A stretch of 64,000 nt of DNA from Variovorax paradoxus NBRC 15149 (GTDB taxonomy: Bacteria; Pseudomonadota; Gammaproteobacteria; Burkholderiales; Burkholderiaceae_C), in NCBI RefSeq assembly GCF_001591365.1, contig NZ_BCUT01000001.1, forward strand, positions 1,488,001 through 1,552,000, written 5' to 3'. How positions within the stretch are numbered: the first letter of the stretch is position 1; each line of letters opens with the position of its first letter. Shown one piece after another: positions 54,411 to 64,000 of this stretch. The notes beneath the pieces are model-generated. The model worked only from the letters and a program-made list of their open reading frames with translations. It had not been told where the DNA came from and did no database searches. A program made the position numbers and the translations under genes.

Positions 54411-55475
54411 ATGCCCACCCCACCGAAGACCCCGAACCTGATCCCCGCCAGGCCCCGCATCGCCGTGCTGCTCGGCGACCCCGGCGGCATCGGCCCCGAG
54501 ATGGCCGTGAAGCTGCTCGCGCGCCAGCGCAACCTGGACGCCGCGCGCGTGCTGCTGATCGCCGACCCGGTGGTGCTGGCCGCGGGCGAGCGCGTGGCGG
54601 GCGTCAAGCTCGATCCGCTGCGGATCGACGGACTCGACGACCTGCGCTTCGAGCACGGCCGCCCCACCCTGCTGCAGCGCGACTGGATGCAAGGCCGGGA
54701 GCCGGTGCTCGGCGAGTCGAACGAGGCCTCGGGCCGCGCCTCCTTCGAGGCGCTGGAACTGGCCACCGCGGCCGTGCGGCGCGGCCAGGCCGAGGGCATT
54801 GTCTTCGCGCCGCTCAACAAGCATTCGCTGCGGCTCGGTGGCCTCGTGCACGAGGACGAGTTGCGCTACATGCAGGAGCGCTTCGCGGTGACGGGCTTCG
54901 TCTGCGAATTCAACCTCACGGGTTCGCTCTGGACCTCGCGCGTGACCTCGCACATTCCGCTGAAGGATGTGGCGAGCCACATCACGGTGGAGGGCGTGGG
55001 CGATGCGGTGAAGATCATTGCATCGGCGCTGCGCCGTGCGGGCGTGGCACAGCCGCGCATCGCAGTGACGGGGCTCAACCCGCATGCGGGCGACGGCGGC
55101 TCGATCGGCATGGAAGAGATCGAGATCATCGCACCGGCCATCGAGCGGCTGCGCGCCGAGGGCTACGACGCGCGCGGTCCGTTCTCGCCCGACACGGTGT
55201 TCATCGGCGCGCGCCGCGGCGACGTGGATGCGGTGGTGTCGATGTACCACGACCAGGGCCAGATCGCGATGAAGCTCATGGGCTTCGAGCAGGGCGTGAC
55301 GCTGCATGGCGGCCTGCCCGTGCCGGTAGCCACCTCGGCCAGCGGCAGCGCCTTCGACATCGCGGGCAAGGGCGTCGCGCAGATCGAAGGCCTGCAGCAG
55401 GCCTTCGACCTGTGCGTGCGCATGGCCAGCGGTGGGCCGGTGCGCACGCTTTCCAGCGCGGAAACTGCAGCCTGA
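54411..55475 (+). CDS. PdxA-family 4-hydroxythreonine-4-phosphate dehydrogenase homologue
   Basis: A 354-residue PdxA fold enzyme with NAD/phosphate segment GDPGGIGPEMAVK near the N-terminus. Metal ligands are in GLVHEDELRYMQERF, and MYHDQGQIAMKLMGF completes the site. Its context (LysR regulator, Bug binding protein) points to a PdxA2-type catabolic oxidative decarboxylase rather than vitamin B6 synthesis, where pdxA usually sits near ksgA or surA. It starts 37 nt after the Bug gene. Confidence 0.87.
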   Translation: MPTPPKTPNLIPARPRIAVLLGDPGGIGPEMAVKLLARQRNLDAARVLLIADPVVLAAGERVAGVKLDPLRIDGLDDLRFEHGRPTLLQRDWMQGREPVLGESNEASGRASFEALELATAAVRRGQAEGIVFAPLNKHSLRLGGLVHEDELRYMQERFAVTGFVCEFNLTGSLWTSRVTSHIPLKDVASHITVEGVGDAVKIIASALRRAGVAQPRIAVTGLNPHAGDGGSIGMEEIEIIAPAIERLRAEGYDARGPFSPDTVFIGARRGDVDAVVSMYHDQGQIAMKLMGFEQGVTLHGGLPVPVATSASGSAFDIAGKGVAQIEGLQQAFDLCVRMASGGPVRTLSSAETAA

Positions 55476-55483
55476 CGCGAGGC

Positions 55484-55813
55484 TCAGGCGGCGGGTGCGC
55501 CGTGCGGGTTGGTTTCGGGCTGCGAGGGCTGCACGTAGAAATAGATCAGCACCAGGTTGACGATCGGAATGATCATCAACAGCTGGAGCCAGCCGCTCTT
55601 GCCGATGTCGTGCAGGCGGCGCGCGCCCACGGCCAGCGCGGGCAACAGGAAGCCCAGCGCCGCGATGAAGTACACATACTGATGGATCAGGCTTGCCACG
55701 ATGAGAACGATGACCTCGGCCAGCACGAACCACCAGTACTCCGAACGCGATGCGCGTCCGTTGAAATCGGCGTATTTGCTGAAACAGGTCTTGACCGCTG
55801 TTTGAAAGTCCAT
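55484..55813 (-). CDS. DUF805 family membrane protein
   Basis: A 109-residue membrane protein of the DUF805 family. It begins MDFQTAVKTCFSKYADFNGRASRSEYWWFVL, with the characteristic GRASRSEYWWF motif. Three to four membrane helices follow, then ARRLHDIGKSGWLQLL. The function is unknown. The start has GAGGAG upstream. It is convergent with the PdxA-like gene, with an 8-nt gap. Confidence 0.9.
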   Translation of the reverse strand: MDFQTAVKTCFSKYADFNGRASRSEYWWFVLAEVIVLIVASLIHQYVYFIAALGFLLPALAVGARRLHDIGKSGWLQLLMIIPIVNLVLIYFYVQPSQPETNPHGAPAA

Positions 55814-55961
55814 TGATCGACTCCTCTTGATTGAATCCCAGGGAAATTCCCCGGGCCGATCATATCGATGCATCTTTCAACGGCAAATTCGGCCATCAGT
55901 TCGCAAACAAATGGCCTATGGATCGGCCTGTCCGGGCGTGTTGCCCCGGCCTTTCAGCGGA

Positions 55962-57524
55962 TCAGGCCTGCGCGCCGAGGCGTTTCAGGAGGCCGGCGGT
56001 CGAGGCGTCGAGCCCCATGATGTCGCCCGAGGCAAGGCGCGGCTCGATGTCCTTCGCGAGCACCTTGCCGAGTTCCACGCCCCACTGGTCGAAGCTGTTG
56101 ATGCCCCACAGCGCGCCGCTGGTGAACACGCGGTGCTCGTACAGCGCGAGGAAGGCGCCCAGCGATTCGGGCGTGAGCTTCTCGAACACGAAGAAGCTGC
56201 TCGGCCGGTTGCCCGGGAAGTTCTTGTGGCCGCCCGCATCGAGCTTGCCGACCATCAGCGCCTGCGCCTGCGCGAGCGCATTGGCCAGCAGCTTGGGGTG
56301 GTGGCCGTCGAGGTCGTGCGCCGCATCGCGCACCGCCACGAATTCGAGCGGGATCACATCGGTGCCCTGGTGCAGCATCTGGAAGTAGGCATGCTGGCCG
56401 TTGGTGCCGGGCTCACCCCAGAGCACGGGCGAGGTGCCAAGGCCCGCGGGCAGCGGCGCGCCGCTCGCATCGACCTGCTTGCCGTTGCTTTCCATCTCGA
56501 GCTGCTGCAGGTAGGCCGGCAGGCGCTTCAGGGCGCTGTGGTAGGGCGCGATGCCGCGGCTCGTGAACTTGTGGAAGTTGCGGTACCAGACATCGAGCAG
56601 GCCGAGCCGCACCGGCAGGTTCTGCTCGAGCGGCGCGCTGCGGAAGTGCTCGTCCATCGCGTGCGCGCCCGCCAGCAGCCGGCGGAAACCGTCGGCGCCG
56701 ATGGCCAGCGCAATCGGCAGTCCGATGGCCGACCACAGCGAATAGCGCCCGCCCACCCAGTCCCAGAAACCGAAGGTGGTGTCGATGCCGAATTGCTTCG
56801 CAGCCTCGACGTTGGTGGTGAGCGCGGCAAAGTGGCCGGCAATGTCGGTGCCGCCCGACTGCTCGTACCAGCGCCTGGCCGAAAGCGCGTTGGCCATGGT
56901 CTCGGCCGTGGTGAAGGTCTTGGACGCAATGAGGAACAGCGTGTGCTCGGGCGCCAGGCCCTGCAGCACGCCGGCCAGCTCGTGGCCGTCGACGTTGGAG
57001 ACGAAGTGGAAGCGCTTGCCGGGCGCGGCGAACTCGGCCAGCGCCAGCACCGCCATCTGCGGCCCGAGGTCGGAGCCGCCGATGCCGATGTTGACCACGT
57101 CGGTGATCGTGTGGTCGGCGCGCACCTTCTCGGCATAGGCCAGCATCGCATCGAGCGTTTCGTGCACCTCGCGCAGCTTGTCGGCCGTCTTGCCCACCTT
57201 GGCATCGGCGGGGGCGCGCAGCAGCGTGTGCAGCACGGCGCGGTCCTCGGTGTTGTTGATGTGCTCGCCCGCGAACATCGCGTCGCGGTGCGCCTCGAGG
57301 CCGCACTCGCGGGCCAGCGCGAAGAGCAGTTCTTCCGTGCGCGCATCGATCAGGTTCTTCGACAGGTCGGCAAACAGGTACGGCGCCTCCTGGCTGAAGC
57401 GTTCGAAACGGCCGGCGTCGTCGACGAAGGCATGGCGCACGTCGAACTGGCGGCCCGCGGTCTCGAAGGCAGCCTGCAGTTGCGCCCAGGCGGGCGCGCG
57501 GTCGCAGCGTTGGGTCATGGCCAT
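55962..57524 (-). CDS. pgi: Glucose-6-phosphate isomerase
   Basis: Pgi interconverts glucose-6-phosphate and fructose-6-phosphate. The 520-residue protein has VNIGIGGSDLGPQMAVLAL, the phosphate-binding SKTFTTAETMANA, the signature GGRYSLWSAIGLPIAL, and GINSFDQWGVELGK (active-site Lys). An ATG six nt later (57518) is an equally possible start. It begins 2 nt after tal, so the two are coupled. It joins the polyol operon's fructose-6-phosphate to central metabolism. Confidence 0.96.
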   Translation of the reverse strand: MAMTQRCDRAPAWAQLQAAFETAGRQFDVRHAFVDDAGRFERFSQEAPYLFADLSKNLIDARTEELLFALARECGLEAHRDAMFAGEHINNTEDRAVLHTLLRAPADAKVGKTADKLREVHETLDAMLAYAEKVRADHTITDVVNIGIGGSDLGPQMAVLALAEFAAPGKRFHFVSNVDGHELAGVLQGLAPEHTLFLIASKTFTTAETMANALSARRWYEQSGGTDIAGHFAALTTNVEAAKQFGIDTTFGFWDWVGGRYSLWSAIGLPIALAIGADGFRRLLAGAHAMDEHFRSAPLEQNLPVRLGLLDVWYRNFHKFTSRGIAPYHSALKRLPAYLQQLEMESNGKQVDASGAPLPAGLGTSPVLWGEPGTNGQHAYFQMLHQGTDVIPLEFVAVRDAAHDLDGHHPKLLANALAQAQALMVGKLDAGGHKNFPGNRPSSFFVFEKLTPESLGAFLALYEHRVFTSGALWGINSFDQWGVELGKVLAKDIEPRLASGDIMGLDASTAGLLKRLGAQA

Positions 57525-57526
57525 GC

Positions 57527-58483
57527 TTACTTGCCGCTTTCCTGCATGAGTTTCTCGAGCTTGACGGCGTCGGCCGCGAAGGCGCGGATGCCCTCGGCGA
57601 GCTTCTCGGTGGCCATGGCGTCTTCGTTGAGCGCGAAGCGGAAGCCGGCCTCGTCGTAGCTGACCTTGGCGACATCGCCGCCGGTTGCCGCCTTGGCATC
57701 GAGCGCATGCGCCAGCGGCTCGTTGCTCGCGGCCAGCTCGGCCAGCAGCTCGGGGCTGATGGTGAGCAGGTCGCAGCCGGCCAGGGCCCGAATCTGTCCC
57801 ACATTGCGGAAGCTCGCGCCCATCACCTCGGTCTTGATGCCGTGCTGCTTGTAGTACTCGAAGATCTGGCGCACCGACTTGACGCCGGGGTCGTTCGCGC
57901 CCGCGCTGGCGGCCTCGTTCCACTGGGCGCCGGCCGACTTCTTGTACCAGTCGTAGATGCGGCCCACGAAGGGCGAGATGAGCTGCACGCCGGCTGCGCC
58001 GCAGGCCACCGCCTGCGCGAACGAGAACAGCAGCGTGAGGTTGGTGCGGATGCCCTTTTGCTCCAGGGTGCGCGCCGCCTCGATGCCCTCCCAGGTGGAG
58101 GCCACCTTGATCAGCAGGCGCTTCTCGGTGTCGATGCCCTCGGCCTTGTAGAGCGCCACGATGCGCTCGCCGCGCGCCACGGTGGCGGCCGTGTCGAACG
58201 AAAGGCGCGCATCGACTTCGGTCGACACGCGGCCCGGAATGATCGAGAGGATTTCAGTGCCGAAGCGCACCAGCAGCCGGTCGATGACCTCGTCGAGCGG
58301 CTTGCCCGCATGCTTGCTCACGGCTTCGTCGAGCAGCGGCCGGTACTCGGGCTTCTGCACCGCCTTCAGGATGAGCGACGGATTGGTGGTCGCGTCCTGC
58401 GGCCTGGAGATGGCAAGTTGCTTGAAGTCGCCGGTGTCGGCGACCACGGTGGTCCATTGGCGGAGAGCATCGAGTTGATTCAT
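57527..58483 (-). CDS. tal: Transaldolase
   Basis: A 318-residue class I transaldolase of the pentose phosphate pathway. [14 protein letters not shown] is near the N-terminus. The Schiff-base lysine is in [13 protein letters not shown] (about residue 130), with [16 protein letters not shown] and [12 protein letters not shown] after it. [23 protein letters not shown] is also typical. It is the full-length TalB form and is followed directly by pgi. Confidence 0.96.
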   Translation of the reverse strand: MNQLDALRQWTTVVADTGDFKQLAISRPQDATTNPSLILKAVQKPEYRPLLDEAVSKHAGKPLDEVIDRLLVRFGTEILSIIPGRVSTEVDARLSFDTAATVARGERIVALYKAEGIDTEKRLLIKVASTWEGIEAARTLEQKGIRTNLTLLFSFAQAVACGAAGVQLISPFVGRIYDWYKKSAGAQWNEAASAGANDPGVKSVRQIFEYYKQHGIKTEVMGASFRNVGQIRALAGCDLLTISPELLAELAASNEPLAHALDAKAATGGDVAKVSYDEAGFRFALNEDAMATEKLAEGIRAFAADAVKLEKLMQESGK

Positions 58484-58732
58484 GGAGAAAGATTATCCAG
58501 TGCGGGTGATGACAAGTCCTGCACGCTGTTGCGCCGGGGCCGATGTTTTCATGCGCACCGTAGCACGGGTTTTCACCGCCCTGGATCAGCCTGCCGCCGA
58601 CAGGGTTGTAAGGGCCGGCCGGCCGCGCTGCCCTACAGCGGCTGTGGTCCGCCGCTGACGGCGCGCCGCCCCGGCCCGGGACTAGGCTGGCCGTTTCCGA
58701 TCGATGCTTCCGACCACAGGAGTGCCACGCCC

Positions 58733-59413
58733 ATGCCCCTTCGCCATCGCTCCGCCGCGGCTGCCGCCGCCAGCCGCGCTCCGTCCTTCGATGACCGCCG
58801 CACCAGCCACGCCATCGGCACCCTGGCCACGGCCTTCGTGGTGGGCGGTGTCGCCACCTGGATCGCCATGGGCGCAGGACGCACCGGGCGAGCCCAGCTG
58901 CCCGGGCCGCCCGATGGCGCACCGCTCATGCGCGCGCCGCTGCAGGTGGTGGCGCCGGTCGACCTGCAGCGCTACGCCGGCATCTGGCACGAGCAGGCCC
59001 GCCTGCCCAACCGCTTCCAGAAGCAGTGCGCCGGTCCCGTGAGCGCCGAGTACACGCTCCAGCCCGATGGCACCATGCAGGTGCTCAACCGCTGCGTGCG
59101 GCCCGATGGCAATTTCGACGAGGCGGTGGGAACGGCCCGGGTGGTGCCGGTGGCGGGCCAGCCCGGCGCAGGCCGGCTCGAAGTGCGCTTTGCGCCCTCG
59201 TGGCTCAGCTGGCTGCCGATGGTCTGGGGCGACTACTGGATCCTGAAGCTCGACCGCGACTACCAGGTGGCGCTGGTCGGCACGCCCGACCGCCAGTACC
59301 TCTGGGTGCTTTCGCGCGCGCCGCGCCTGGAGGACGACGCGCTGCAGGCCGAGCTGGACTACGCCGCCAGCCTGGGCTTCGACACCTCCAAGGTGGTGCT
59401 CACCGGCCGATAG
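58733..59413 (+). CDS. Lipocalin family protein with membrane anchor
   Basis: A 226-residue bacterial lipocalin (Blc-like). The lipocalin core starts DLQRYAGIWHEQARLPNRFQKQC (GxW motif), followed by YTLQPDGTMQVLNRC, WGDYWILKLDRDYQVALVG and LWVLSRAPRL. Unlike E. coli Blc there is no lipobox. Instead, an uncleaved-looking hydrophobic segment, TLATAFVVGGVATWIAMGAG, at about residues 30-49 would anchor it in the inner membrane. The start has CAGGAG about 10 nt upstream. The 3' end overlaps the convergent HAD gene by 14 nt. Confidence 0.87.
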   Translation: MPLRHRSAAAAAASRAPSFDDRRTSHAIGTLATAFVVGGVATWIAMGAGRTGRAQLPGPPDGAPLMRAPLQVVAPVDLQRYAGIWHEQARLPNRFQKQCAGPVSAEYTLQPDGTMQVLNRCVRPDGNFDEAVGTARVVPVAGQPGAGRLEVRFAPSWLSWLPMVWGDYWILKLDRDYQVALVGTPDRQYLWVLSRAPRLEDDALQAELDYAASLGFDTSKVVLTGR

Positions 59414-60059
59414 CCGGCGCAACCGGGCCAGCCGGCACAGCCGGCAGATGGCGCGCCAGTTGCGCCGCCAGCGCCGCGGGGTGCGTGCAGTGGATGGCCT
59501 GCCAGCCGAAGGCCCGCGCGGCCTCCACATTGGCGGCCGAGTCGTCGATGAACACCGTCTCGGCGGGCTCGAGCGCATGGCGCACCGCCAGCAGCTCGTA
59601 GATTTCGCGATCCGGCTTGATGAACTTCACGTCGCCCGAGAACACGCCGCCGTCGAAGCGCCGCATGAAGCCGTGCCGGCGTTCGACCGCGCGCGCGTAG
59701 GGCGCCGGCATGTTCGAGAGGTAGTACAGGCGCAGCGCCTCGCCGGCCTCGCGCCGCGCGAACAGCCCGTCGAGCAGTTCCGCGGTGGCGGCAATGGGCT
59801 CCAGGCGCTCCCCGAGCGTGCCGAGCATGGCGTCGAGCCGGTCCGCCGGCAGCGACAGCCGCCGGGCCATGCGCGCGATGGCCTCGTCCAGCGAGCGCAT
59901 GCCGCAGTCGAAGCTCATCCAGTCGTCATGGTGGAAAAGCGCCCGGCCCAGCGCCGCCGCGGCGGCTTCGGTGGGGGCATGCTCGGGAAGATGGGTCTGC
60001 ACCAGCCGGGTGGGCTCCCATGCCAGCAGCACGGCGCCAAGATCGAAAACCACGTTCAT
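59400..60059 (-). CDS. HAD-superfamily hydrolase (YihX-like)
   Basis: A 219-residue HAD-IA phosphatase-like protein. Motif I is VFDLGAVLLAWEP, with the nucleophile Asp but Gly in place of the second Asp, as in YihX-type sugar phosphatases. Motif II is YYLSNMP, the lysine is in FIKPDREIYELL, and motif IV is TVFIDDSAANVEAARAFGW. A helical cap lies between motifs I and II. A sugar phosphate is a plausible substrate. It overlaps the lipocalin gene tail to tail by 14 nt. Confidence 0.86.
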   Translation of the reverse strand: MNVVFDLGAVLLAWEPTRLVQTHLPEHAPTEAAAAALGRALFHHDDWMSFDCGMRSLDEAIARMARRLSLPADRLDAMLGTLGERLEPIAATAELLDGLFARREAGEALRLYYLSNMPAPYARAVERRHGFMRRFDGGVFSGDVKFIKPDREIYELLAVRHALEPAETVFIDDSAANVEAARAFGWQAIHCTHPAALAAQLARHLPAVPAGPVAPAIGR

Positions 60060-60071
60060 GGCGCCATTGTT

Positions 60072-61117
<1,046 letters not shown>

Positions 61118-61121
<4 letters not shown>

Positions 61122-63394
61122 GGTGTCGCCAGGCTTTCCATTTTGTGATGTCCTTGTTGCGGAGGCGCAGTGCCGCGCCGCCCCAGCCTGCGCTCGCCCA
61201 CCACGAACTGCACCAGCGCAATCGCCAGCGACATCAGCACCATCAGCACCGTGCAGTAGGCCAGCGCAATGCCGTAGTCGCCGTTGCCCACGCGGCCGAT
61301 GATGTAGGTGGTGGCCAGTTCGTTCTCGGCCGTGACCAGGAAGATCACCGCGCTCACCGTCGTCATGGCGCGCACGAAGCTGTAGACCAGCGCAGCCACC
61401 AGCGCGGGTTTCAGCAGCGGCAGCACCACCTTGAAGAGCGTCTGGGCCGTAGAGGCGCGCAGCATCAGGGAGGCTTCGTCGAGCGAGCGGTCCAGCTGCT
61501 TGAAGGCCGCCGTGCCGGCCCGCACGCCCACCGGCAGGTTCCGGAACATGAAGCACAGCACGATGATGAGCCCGGTGCCCGTGAGCTCGAACGGCGGCAC
61601 GTTGAAGGCCAGGATGTAGCTCACGCCGAGCACCGTGCCCGGAATGGCAAAGGCCAGCAGCGCGCCAAACTCGAAGACGCCCTGCCCCTTGAACTCGTTG
61701 CGCGCGAGCAGCCAGGCAATCAGCAGGCCCAGCGCGGCCGTGATGGGCGCGGAGATGCCCGCGAGCTTGAGCGTGGTGAGCAGCGAATTCCACGCGGTGC
61801 CGGCCCACACCAGGCCGAACTGGCCCCATTCGAGCGCGAACGCATTCTTGAAATGATCGAGCGTGAAGCTGTAGTCGCGCCCCCAGGTCTGCACGAAGCC
61901 GCCCGCAAAGGCGAACAGGTAGACCACCGCGGTGAACGCGATCCACGGCAGCGCGATGCACTGGATGGTGCGCCGCACGCCGTCCGGCAGCGCCATCGCA
62001 ATGCCCGCGTCGCCCTTGCCGCTCACGGTGGTGTAGTTCTGCCGGCCGAGCACGCCGCGCTGCAGCGCGAACACGCCGAGCGCAAAGACCGTGAGCACCC
62101 ACGCCAGTGAGGCCGCGCGTCCCTGGTCGTACTGCGCACCGACGATGGCAAAGAAGATGTCGGTCGACAGCACCGAGAACTGCCCGCCCACCACCACCGG
62201 GTTGCCGAAGTCCGCAATGCTCTCGATGAAGCCGACCAGGAAGGCATTGGCCAGCCCGGGCTTCAAAAGCGGCAGCGTGATGGTGAAGAAGGTGCGGCGG
62301 CGGTCGGCGCGCAGCATCTGCGCCGCCTCTTCCAGGCTGGGCGCAATGCCCTGCACCACCCCGCGCATGATCATGAAGGCGATGGGCGTGAAGGCGAAGA
62401 GCTGCGCCACCAGCACGCCCGGCATGCCGTAGAACCAGCGTGTCGGCTCGATGCCGAACGCGCTCTCGAGCAGCTGGTTGACGATGCCCGCGCGGCCGAA
62501 CAGCAGGATCAGCCCGAGCCCCACCACGAAGGGCGGCGTGATGATCGGCAGCAGCGCGAGCACCCGCAGCGCGCCCTGGCCGCGCTTGCTGCCGCGCTCG
62601 GCCATCAAGGCCATCAGGGTGCCGAGGAAGGTGGTGCCGGCGGCCGTCAGCAGCGCCAGCACGAGCGTGTTCCAGGCCACGCCGCAGCGCACGCCGCCCG
62701 CCAGGCAGCCCACGCCCCAGATGCGTTCGGCGAACACGCGCGCGGCAAAGGCCGTGATCGACCAGCGGCCGTCTTCGTCGAGGAAGGCACCCGCGAGCGC
62801 CTTGCTCACCGGATAGGCGATGAACAGCGCCATCAGCACCCCGCAGCCGATGACCGCGGCCGCCACGAACAGGTCGCCCTTGAAGAGCCCGAGCCGCGCA
62901 ATGCCGAAGGCCGCCAGCATCGCGAGCGCCGCGAGCGCCACGGCGCCGCCCGCGCCGATGCCGAACTGGTTGATCGCAAGTTCGCCGAACTGCGTGTTGA
63001 GCGCTTCGAAGCTCCAGCCGCGCGCGCCGATGGCGAAGCCGGTGATCGCCAGGCCCAAGGCACCGATGGCGCCGCCCGCCAGCAGGCAGCGCCCCTGCGC
63101 GCGGCCGGCCGGCCGCCAGGCGCCGATGGCGCACATCGCCAGGCCTGCAAGCCCGATGAAGAGCCAGCCGCGTCCCTGCGTGAGTGCCTGCATCAGGCCG
63201 TTGGCACCCTCGGCCCGGCCGAAGACCTGCGGAACGGCTTCGTACCAGGTGGCGTCCTGGATCGCATACCAGGGCAGCAGCAGGTAGGCCGCAAAACCCA
63301 GCGCCACCCACGCCCGGATCCAGCGCTGCGCCCGCCGGGCGGCGGCCACCGACGCCGGATTGGCCGGCGCGCCGCCGATGGAAGGGGCTTGCAC
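61118..63394 (-). CDS. ABC transporter fused permease (ferric-iron/2-aminoethylphosphonate type, GTG start)
   Basis: A 758-residue permease with two permease domains in one chain. The first EAA loop is SLEEAAQMLRADRRRTFFTITLPLL, and the second is SLDEASLMLRASTAQTLFKVVLPLL. An extra N-terminal region with about five additional membrane helices makes it some 200 residues longer than FbpB/SfuB. The GTG at 63394 directly follows the stop of the binding-protein gene (TAAGTG), so translation is probably coupled. The substrate could be Fe(III) or a phosphonate. Confidence 0.86.
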
Positions 63395-64000
63395 TTAGCG
63401 CGGCAGCGAATTGACGTCTTTTTCCCAGCGCGCGATCAGGCGCCGGCGCTCGGCGCTGGCACCGTACTTCGCATAGTCGTAGTTGATGAACCTGATCTTC
63501 TTGAAGTCGGGGATGCGCGGGTCGAGCTTGGCATTCGCGTTGCTCGGCAGCTGGAACTGCTTGTTGGCGGCACCGAGTTCCTGCGCGCCGGGCGTGAGCG
63601 CCCATTCATAGAACTTCTTCGCGGCCTCGAGGTTGCGGGCGCCCTTGATGATGCTCATGGAGCCGATCTCGGCGCCGGTGCCGTCGCTGGGCGTGATGGT
63701 CTCGACCGGGAAGCCCTGCATCTTCTCGCCCGGGCCGTCGTGCACGAAGCTGATCGACACGGCCGTCTCGCCGCGCGCCACCGCCTTGATCGGGCCCGTG
63801 CCCGAGCGGGTGTACTGGCCCACGTTCCGGTGCAGCGCCTTCAGGTAGTCGAAGGCCTTGTCCTCGCCCATCAGCTGCACCAGCGTGGCGATCATGGTGT
63901 AGGCCGTGCCGCTCGATGCGGGGTTGGCCACCTGGATATCGCCCTTGTATTCGGGCTTGAGCAGGTCGGCCCAGGTCTTGGGCACCGGCAGCTTCTTCTT
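63395..64000 (-). CDS. ABC transporter substrate-binding protein, C-terminal part
   Basis: Only the last 201 codons are visible; the N-terminus lies beyond the window. PKTWADLLKPEYKGDIQVANPASSGTAYTMIATLVQLMGE is characteristic of Fe(III)/2-aminoethylphosphonate binding proteins (AfuA/FbpA/PhnS type), as is GSMSIIKGARNLEAAKKFYEWALTPGAQEL. Its stop TAA directly abuts the permease GTG. The ligand cannot be assigned from this part alone. Confidence 0.85.
   Translation of the reverse strand, partial: KKKLPVPKTWADLLKPEYKGDIQVANPASSGTAYTMIATLVQLMGEDKAFDYLKALHRNVGQYTRSGTGPIKAVARGETAVSISFVHDGPGEKMQGFPVETITPSDGTGAEIGSMSIIKGARNLEAAKKFYEWALTPGAQELGAANKQFQLPSNANAKLDPRIPDFKKIRFINYDYAKYGASAERRRLIARWEKDVNSLPR

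Overview
The window is high-GC chromosomal DNA from a betaproteobacterium, most likely a Variovorax-like member of the Comamonadaceae. This rests on gene content and order (pilMNOPQ-aroK-aroB-dgt-gltB, a system II cytochrome c assembly pair beside a cytochrome c4, and tripartite-tricarboxylate-type binding proteins) and on protein sequence character; no database search was run. Both ends cut a gene: gltB on the left and an ABC transporter binding protein on the right.

Region by region. (1) 1-13.6 kb, minus strand: a long co-directional block. Type IV pilus assembly genes pilM-N-O-P-Q run into aroK, aroB, dgt, a major facilitator transporter, a DUF1415 protein and a methyltransferase. A RAYT-type Y1 transposase then sits just upstream of gltB. 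Many of these genes overlap by exactly 4 nt (ATGA or GTGA). (2) 13.8-18.2 kb: penicillin-binding protein 1A, frataxin CyaY, and lptM-lysA. (3) 18.2-24.3 kb, minus strand: MsrPQ periplasmic methionine sulfoxide repair, CcsB/ResB cytochrome c assembly, and a dihaem cytochrome c4. (4) 24.4-29.3 kb: EngB GTPase, an epoxide-hydrolase-like enzyme, two tandem LpxL-type acyltransferases, and metK. (5) 29.3-39.0 kb: an iron-uptake island with three TonB-dependent receptors, a PepSY membrane protein, a small membrane protein, and a phospholipase-D-type lipoprotein. Two good Fur boxes mark it. (6) 39.0-41.2 kb: groES-groEL under a perfect CIRCE operator, ending in a clear terminator.

(7) 41.2-52.3 kb, minus strand: a complete sugar-alcohol uptake and catabolism operon. 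It encodes a binding protein, two permeases and an ATPase, then a mannitol/arabitol-type dehydrogenase, an SDR polyol dehydrogenase, a short transaldolase-like aldolase, a PfkB sugar kinase, an AraC regulator and a xylulokinase. The inferred flow is mannitol or sorbitol to fructose to fructose-6-phosphate, and arabitol to xylulose to xylulose-5-phosphate. Upstream lies a regularly phased (20-21 bp) TTGG half-site array that looks like the AraC operator. Two palindromic repeat structures divide the operon internally. (8) 52.4-64 kb: a LysR regulator divergent from a Bug/TctC binding protein and a PdxA paralogue, a DUF805 protein, pgi-tal, a lipocalin, a HAD hydrolase, and a ferric-iron/phosphonate-type ABC transporter.

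The least explained structures are non-coding. The first is a pair of 96-nt palindromic units in inverted orientation within the polyol operon, whose cores match while their outer arms differ but stay self-complementary. Next to it is an in-frame 15-bp tandem repeat. The others are the phased TTGG array and the two-hairpin element between the binding-protein and permease genes. No tRNA, rRNA, CRISPR array, prophage or complete insertion sequence was recognised.
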